A stretch of 16,854 bases of DNA from an uncultured Flavobacteriales bacterium (lineage in GTDB: Bacteria; Bacteroidota; Bacteroidia; Palsa-965), in the NCBI GenBank assembly GCA_946478675.1, contig CAMLEF010000062.1:1-16854 (forward strand), written 5' to 3'. Within the stretch, counting starts at the first letter, position 1. The number at the start of each line of letters is the position of its first letter. Shown piece by piece: positions 12,543-16,854 of this stretch. The translations under genes were made by a program, and so were the position numbers. The notes under the pieces were generated by a model. The model was not told the DNA's origin, did not search any database, and was given only the letters and a program-made list of their open reading frames with translations.

Positions 12543-13622
12543 TTAATGCGCGCCTGTCGTATCCGTAAACGTCACTTTCACCGTGTAGCCGATCAATCCG
12601 AAAGGATGTGTCATAACACCACCGAGAAAAGAATTATTCGACATGAACGACAGCGATCCCGCGAGACGATAATGGTTCACCGACTGCGGATGATTTTTCT
12701 TGTTCATGTACGTAAGCCGTTGCTTGTTCGTTCCGCTCGTGTCCATGATCCACCAGTCGGCGCCCTGGATTTCGAAGGGGAAAATATCACAGCCGGCGCC
12801 GGTCATGTACACGAGCTTTTTCCCGTCGGGCGTATACGTGGCGGCCTGTGCGAAGCTTTCGGTGGTGAGGCGTTTCGTCTGGCCGTTGCGTAAATCGATC
12901 GTGTAGATCGGCGTGGTGAAAATGTTTTTGGTTTCGAAGGTGCTGTAGAACGAAATGTGCGTGTTGTCCGGCGAAATGCCGTCAAGCTCGTTGCAGGCGT
13001 CGATACCGCCGGGCTGGAAGGTGCGGATGTTCGTGAAATGCGGAACGCCCAGCGAATCGAAACCGAAATCGGCCACGCGGATCACGTAGGAGCCCGCCGC
13101 TAAATTCATGTCGCCGAACTTCGGTGCTTTCACGCGCTCGCTCCACGCGAAGAGTTTTCCATCCTGCGAAACCGCGCTGTGGATGATGCCGCTGTTGTAG
13201 TTGTTCGGCAGATTCGTCAGCGGCCAGGCTTTGCTGCCGTCGCGCGTCACCAGCCAGAGATCGGTGTAACCGCCGTAACCGGGAATGGCATCGGCGGGTT
13301 TGCGCTTGTGTCCGTTTTCTTTCGCGTAATCGGCTTTCTCGATGTAGCAGAACAAATACTTTCCCGACGGATGCCATTCTTCCGCCCATTGGTGGCGATC
13401 GCTGCGCCAGCCGGCATACGTCAGCGGCGTCTCGTTTTTGCCGAGCGTGTCGGAGAGGAAAATTTTGTAATTGTTTTTTTTGTCCGGCTTGCCGTAAGCC
13501 ACCGTTTGCGTCGCTTTGTTGTAGATCGCGCCGATGGCCGAATCTTTCCAAAGTGTGATGGTGGCGATTTGCGCAGGAGCAACGAACGGAAACAGCAGCA
13601 GGAGGAAGAGGAGTTTTTTCAT
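12543..13622 (-). CDS. Exported TolB/PD40-type beta-propeller protein
   Basis: 359 residues with a signal peptide (MKKLLFLLLLFPFVAPAQ) ending at Ala-Gln, so it is periplasmic or surface-exposed. Blade motifs of the WD40-like/PD40 type recur: HPSGKYLFCY, SQDGKLFAWS, SPDNTHISFYS and TPDGKKLVYMTG, followed by DWWIMDTSGTNKQRLTYMN. There is no T9SS sorting domain and no lipobox Cys, unlike its two secreted neighbours. Such propellers usually act in protein-protein contacts, as TolB does, and its partner is unknown. It may be co-transcribed with the T9SS cargo gene downstream. The promoter region (13623-13764) is shared with the divergent second T9SS cargo gene, and I saw no perfect consensus promoter there. 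Confidence 0.8.
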   Translation of the reverse strand: MKKLLFLLLLFPFVAPAQIATITLWKDSAIGAIYNKATQTVAYGKPDKKNNYKIFLSDTLGKNETPLTYAGWRSDRHQWAEEWHPSGKYLFCYIEKADYAKENGHKRKPADAIPGYGGYTDLWLVTRDGSKAWPLTNLPNNYNSGIIHSAVSQDGKLFAWSERVKAPKFGDMNLAAGSYVIRVADFGFDSLGVPHFTNIRTFQPGGIDACNELDGISPDNTHISFYSTFETKNIFTTPIYTIDLRNGQTKRLTTESFAQAATYTPDGKKLVYMTGAGCDIFPFEIQGADWWIMDTSGTNKQRLTYMNKKNHPQSVNHYRLAGSLSFMSNNSFLGGVMTHPFGLIGYTVKVTFTDTTGAH

Positions 13623-13764
13623 TGGGAACGGACAGCTTCATCAAAACGACTGCCAAAATCGAAATTAGAAAAAACCGCCGGCGCTGAACGCAGCAGAATT
13701 CTTCGCGATAAAAATTGCCGTCCGCTGGGAATTACGGAACTTTCATTTGGTAAACACCTGCTCT

Positions 13765-14712
13765 ATGAAAACACTCTTCCTTATTCCCGCTCTGCTGTGG
13801 ACGGCGACGGCCTTCTCACAGGAAATGGTTCCGAACGGCGATTTCGAACAAACGCTGGGCTGTCCGCACGACGCCAACCAGCTCGATTCCGTCGCGTATT
13901 GGATGAACACTTCGCCCGATGTGCAGAACAGCGGCACGCCGGATTATTTCAATGCCTGCGACACGTTCCTCGTCGACGTACCTGCCAATCCGTATTACGG
14001 TTACCAGGTGGCGCACAGCGGAAATGCGTATGCGGGAATCATTCTCTATACGCAGGCGTTCGGCGGCAATGTGCGGGAGTACATCGAGACGCCGTTCGTG
14101 CAGCCGCTCACGCCGGGTTTCCTGTATCACTTCGAGATGTACCTGAACGTGCCAAATAATTTTCTCTGGACGAGCGATGATATCGGCGTCTATTTTTCCG
14201 ACACGGCGGTTACAAACGTCACCAATTGGGCGCCGCTCTCGCAGTTCGTGCCGGATATTGTGAATCCGCAGGGCAATGAACCGGACACTTCCGGCTGGAT
14301 GCTCGTCAGCGGAAACTATTGGGCAAGCGGCGGCGAATCGTACATGATTATCGGCAACTTCCGCAACGATTTTCAGACGAGCGCTACGCCGGTGCACCAG
14401 GGCGGCAACCCTTACGCTTACGTGTACATCGACGATGTTTCACTGACACACGGCGTCGGCATCGAAGAAGTGAACAATCCGCACGGCGTAACCGTTTACC
14501 CGAACCCTGCCAATGAGCTGCTGCATTTTTCTGCTGTCGGCAATGCGCCGTTCGCTGTCCGCGTGTATGATCTTACGGGGCAGCTGCTGCAAACGGAAAC
14601 GCTGATCAACGGCGGCGCGCTGGATGTTTCCGGTTATGCGCCCGGGATCTATCTCTACGAATTGCAATTCGCAAACGGCGATACGCAGAAAGGAAAGTTC
14701 GTGCGCGATTAA
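13765..14712 (+). CDS. Secreted protein with T9SS type A sorting domain (PNGDFE family)
   Basis: 315 residues from the ATG at 13765. An upstream TTG adds six implausible residues. The signal peptide is about 1-19 (MKTLFLIPALLWTATAFSQ). The body begins MVPNGDFEQTLGCP and continues SPDYFNAC, YGYQVAHSGNAYAGI, REYIETPF, PLTPGFLYHFEMYLNV and DDIGVYFSD. I recall this pattern from Bacteroidota surface proteins with a galactose-binding-like jelly roll. The type A sorting domain is at 242-315: VTVYPNPANELLHFS, VRVYDLTGQLL, APGIYLYEL, GKFVRD. It is therefore exported by T9SS and surface-bound or released. Its ligand is unknown; glycan binding is plausible but unproven. It is convergent with the toroid-protein gene, with a 15-bp gap and no clear terminator. 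Confidence 0.85.
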   Translation: MKTLFLIPALLWTATAFSQEMVPNGDFEQTLGCPHDANQLDSVAYWMNTSPDVQNSGTPDYFNACDTFLVDVPANPYYGYQVAHSGNAYAGIILYTQAFGGNVREYIETPFVQPLTPGFLYHFEMYLNVPNNFLWTSDDIGVYFSDTAVTNVTNWAPLSQFVPDIVNPQGNEPDTSGWMLVSGNYWASGGESYMIIGNFRNDFQTSATPVHQGGNPYAYVYIDDVSLTHGVGIEEVNNPHGVTVYPNPANELLHFSAVGNAPFAVRVYDLTGQLLQTETLINGGALDVSGYAPGIYLYELQFANGDTQKGKFVRD

Positions 14713-14727
14713 CGGAACGGCGCCGGC

Positions 14728-15663
14728 TTACGCTTTCGGCAATTTTCCGAAATGCTGCAGCACCCGCATCGCGCGCAACGTATTCCAGCGGCTGGCTTCA
14801 CCGGCTTTTTCCATCTCGAAATGCACGAGGCCCGGATGCTTCGCCGGTAATTTCCACTGGCCGGTTTCCATGCGCTTCTCCAGCAATACGTCGATCGCAT
14901 CCTGCATGCGCTTGTCGTAACGAACACTGGCCGCACGGAAATAATCCAGCGCGCGAAGGATGTCGTAGAACCAGCGCGTGGGATAATATAACCGCAAAAA
15001 TTCCGGGCGGATGATCTTCCCGGTTTTATCCGAACGGAAAAGCCGATGGATCAAAATGAATTCGCGCGAGGTTTTCGCGGCACGTTTCAGCTCCGGCAGC
15101 CGGTACGTGTAACCGTTCGATTCGTATTCGAGAATTCCTTCGAGCACGGAAAGCGTTGTATGCAGCGAGCTGTGCACCGCGCCGTGCTGGTTCGACTGGC
15201 AATTGAAACCGCCGTCGGGCATCGCTTGTTCCAGCAGGAAATCGACAACGGAATGCAGCCCGTTTTCTTTGACGCCGAAATAGCAGGCGTAATTCATCAC
15301 CATGCCGTTCACGCAGACGTCGCTGTTTATCACCGTGCGTGCCGGGTTGATGCCGCCGTCGCTGCTTTTTTCATGAGCAAGAATATGTTCTGCCGTTTCG
15401 CGAAGCGCAGGAAGTTCCGGTGAAATGCCCAGCAGTTTCAAATCCAGCATCGTGTAATGCGTCGACGTCCACTTGGGCTGGTAAAACGATTTTCCCCAAT
15501 AACCGTTCGCATTGCGCAGCGCAAGAAACTGTTTGCCCCAGCCTTCCGTCGCAATACGTTTCTGCAGCGAAATTTCTGTTTTGCCCGTGAGATCACGCAG
15601 TGCCTGGAAGCGGATGGAAACATCGCCCTGCAGCAGCCAGTCGAGCAGTTCGGCGTTGGTCAT
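14728..15663 (-). CDS. Alpha/alpha-toroid (terpene-cyclase/prenyltransferase-like) protein
   Basis: 311 residues, cytosolic, with no signal or membrane helix. Repeated QW-like turns between helix pairs indicate an alpha/alpha-barrel like squalene cyclases and prenyltransferase beta subunits: NGYWG (53-57), SDGGI (101-105), PDGGFNC (149-155) and TGQW (267-270). Helices such as WTSTHYTMLDLKLLG, HSSLHTTLSVLEGILEY and PTRWFYDILRALDYF lie between them. I see no DxDD cyclase motif and no obvious zinc-ligand set, so an enzymatic role is unclear. The start ATG overlaps the stop of the small helix-hairpin-helix gene (ATGA at 15663-15660). It is the last gene of the kinase operon as far as can be seen. 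Confidence 0.75.
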   Translation of the reverse strand: MTNAELLDWLLQGDVSIRFQALRDLTGKTEISLQKRIATEGWGKQFLALRNANGYWGKSFYQPKWTSTHYTMLDLKLLGISPELPALRETAEHILAHEKSSDGGINPARTVINSDVCVNGMVMNYACYFGVKENGLHSVVDFLLEQAMPDGGFNCQSNQHGAVHSSLHTTLSVLEGILEYESNGYTYRLPELKRAAKTSREFILIHRLFRSDKTGKIIRPEFLRLYYPTRWFYDILRALDYFRAASVRYDKRMQDAIDVLLEKRMETGQWKLPAKHPGLVHFEMEKAGEASRWNTLRAMRVLQHFGKLPKA

Positions 15664-15845
15664 TGGTCGCGCGGTTGTTTGAATTGCAAACCTTCTTCCG
15701 CGAGCAATGATTTCATCGTGCGGATCACTTTATCGCCCACGCCGTGCAGCGCAGCGATTTCCCGTTCCGTGTATTTCGCAAACTGCTTTAGCGTGGAAAT
15801 GCTTTGGCCACGGAAGTTACACCGGAAAATTTCATGCGGAATCAA
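15660..15845 (-). CDS. Small helix-hairpin-helix (RpoA-CTD-like) protein, start uncertain, possibly frameshifted
   Basis: The conserved part is STLKQFAKYTEREIAALHGVGDKVIRTMKSLLAEEGLQFKQ, a helix-hairpin-helix like the RNA polymerase alpha C-terminal domain and the small proteins derived from it. The hairpin is LHGVGDKVI. In frame, the only start found is a TTG at 15845 that overlaps the kinase stop, giving 61 residues with an unconvincing N-terminus. An ATG at 15835, well placed after the kinase stop, lies in another frame and reads MKFSGVTSVAKAFPR before a stop. That suggests a small indel joining the two frames, so the gene may be damaged. Members may bind DNA non-specifically. The ATGA overlap at 15660-15663 couples it to the toroid gene. 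Confidence 0.55.
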   Translation of the reverse strand: MIPHEIFRCNFRGQSISTLKQFAKYTEREIAALHGVGDKVIRTMKSLLAEEGLQFKQPRDQ

Positions 15846-16854
15846 TTCTGCGTAACGCTTTCAGTGCTCCAGAGCTTGTCGGGGAACGTGAGGATAAATG
15901 TCGTGCCTTCGCCGTAGTCCGACTTGAAATCGATGCGGCCCTTCAGCAGTTCGACGTAGCGTTTGACGATCGTCAGGCCGAGGCCGGTGCCCTGGATGTT
16001 GATCGCATTGGCGGCGCGGAAAAATTTCGTGAACAGGTTTTTCTGCTCCGCTTCCGGGATGCCGATACCGCGGTCGGCGACACGGATGCGCAGGTAACTG
16101 CCGCTGATCTCTGAAATCAGCTCGACGTCCTGTTCGGAATATTTGATCGCGTTCGACAGCAGGTTCAGCAGCACGTTGCGTATGATGCGTTTGTCGAGCA
16201 GCACGTCGTTCCTGCCGGAATGCCGGATGATGATCGACTGGCCGTTCTTGCACATGCCGTCGAGCTCTGCTGCAACTTCACGAAGAAATTCATGCAGGTT
16301 GAAACCGTCCTGCACCGGCTCGATCTTTCCCTGCTCGAGCTTTTCCAGCGAAAGAAAATCGTCGAGGATGCCAGTGAGGTTGCTGACGGAAGACTTGATG
16401 CGGTTGATGTGTTTGTCGAGCTTGTCGTACTGCTGCACTTTGTGGTAACCGTCGATGAGGCTCGTAGAGGAAAGGATGCTGCTCAGCGGTGTGCGGAATT
16501 CGTGGGAGGCGATCGATACGAAAGCGCTTTTCATCTGGTTGCTTTCTTTTTCGCGCTCGAGCGATTCCACCAGCTCTTTCGTTCGTGCAGCAACGGTATG
16601 CTCGAGGTTGTTGCGCACTTCGATGTTCTCGATAGAAACCGCGGTGATGTCGGCGAGCGCCTGCAGCAGCTTCACTTCTTTGTCGGAAGGACGATACTGC
16701 TTCGCCCAGTAATTCCCGATCGCGCCCAGCGGGTTCATTGTACGGATCGGCACCATCGCGAGGCTCCTGACGAACGTGGGACGGTACGCGTCAACCGGGA
16801 TGCGTTCGTCGGAGTAAATATCTTCGATCACGACGGATTGCCGGTGGATCATCG
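15842..16854 (-). CDS. GAF-domain sensor histidine kinase, N-terminally cut by the window
   Basis: 337 residues are visible and the frame is open to the right edge, so the first in-frame Met need not be the true start. Residues 1-80 are the end of a GAF domain (VVIEDIYSDERIP, RSLAMVPIRTMNPLGAIGNYWA). A coiled-coil-like linker (about 81-108) leads to HisKA with the phospho-acceptor H117 in SHEFRTPLSSI. The HATPase_c domain has the N box NVLLNLLSNAIKYSEQD, the G1 box VADRGIGIP, the F box FTKFFRA and the G2 box GTGLGLTIVKRY. It would autophosphorylate and pass phosphate to a response regulator that is not in the window. The visible part has no membrane helix, so it may be cytosolic. Its stop overlaps the next gene's presumed TTG. 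Confidence 0.9.
   Translation of the reverse strand, partial: MIHRQSVVIEDIYSDERIPVDAYRPTFVRSLAMVPIRTMNPLGAIGNYWAKQYRPSDKEVKLLQALADITAVSIENIEVRNNLEHTVAARTKELVESLEREKESNQMKSAFVSIASHEFRTPLSSILSSTSLIDGYHKVQQYDKLDKHINRIKSSVSNLTGILDDFLSLEKLEQGKIEPVQDGFNLHEFLREVAAELDGMCKNGQSIIIRHSGRNDVLLDKRIIRNVLLNLLSNAIKYSEQDVELISEISGSYLRIRVADRGIGIPEAEQKNLFTKFFRAANAINIQGTGLGLTIVKRYVELLKGRIDFKSDYGEGTTFILTFPDKLWSTESVTQN

Overview
The window most likely comes from a member of the Bacteroidota of moderately high GC content. A Chitinophagales-like lineage is possible, but I cannot fix the genus. Three things point this way. Two secreted proteins end in type IX secretion (T9SS) type A sorting domains. Several upstream regions carry the Bacteroidota sigma-factor pattern TTG-N19-21-TAnnTTTG and lack Shine-Dalgarno sequences. 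The intergenic DNA is rich in short-unit repeats and hairpins. There are 18 protein genes, most on the minus strand. I see no tRNA, rRNA, CRISPR array, transposase or integrase.

Layout. (1) 1-4893 is an unusual cluster. Three tandem phage-tail-collar (microcystin-dependent-protein type) genes on the minus strand are followed, after a hairpin terminator, by an orphan type 1 substrate-binding protein and a translationally coupled formyltransferase. A sulfotransferase-family gene is divergent from them. No other phage or contractile-injection genes are present, so this looks like a chromosomal surface or modification system, not a prophage. The formyltransferase runs off the left edge, and its last ~45 codons look foreign (higher GC, membrane-like). 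(2) 4890-7650 holds the pyruvate dehydrogenase E1 beta gene, a repeat-rich intergenic stretch, a GT61-type glycosyltransferase and a VOC-family protein. (3) 7850-9796 holds a VOC plus DoxX operon divergent from a GlxA-type (DJ-1/PfpI plus AraC) regulator. The shared promoter region has a 22-bp-spaced direct repeat that looks like the regulator's operator. (4) 9793-11445 holds a membrane-anchored unknown protein, a DUF6766-like membrane protein and a GyrI-like protein. (5) 11519-14712 holds two T9SS cargo proteins and a periplasmic beta-propeller protein. (6) 14728-16854 holds a tightly overlapping minus-strand operon: a GAF-histidine kinase (cut by the right edge), a small helix-hairpin-helix protein and an alpha/alpha-toroid protein.

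The most distinctive non-coding content is a family of hairpin repeats whose arms are tandem ~8-bp units. Two 81-bp copies (10939-11019 and 12455-12535) lie in opposite orientation, with 29-nt loops that differ at one base. A related hairpin lies at 7186-7245 and a half copy at 7698-7715. The three complete hairpins sit within 16 bp of stop codons. A second, different structured element (7725-7806) is fused to the half copy. The region 5905-6051 carries a further set of 7-, 8- and 12-bp repeat arrays.
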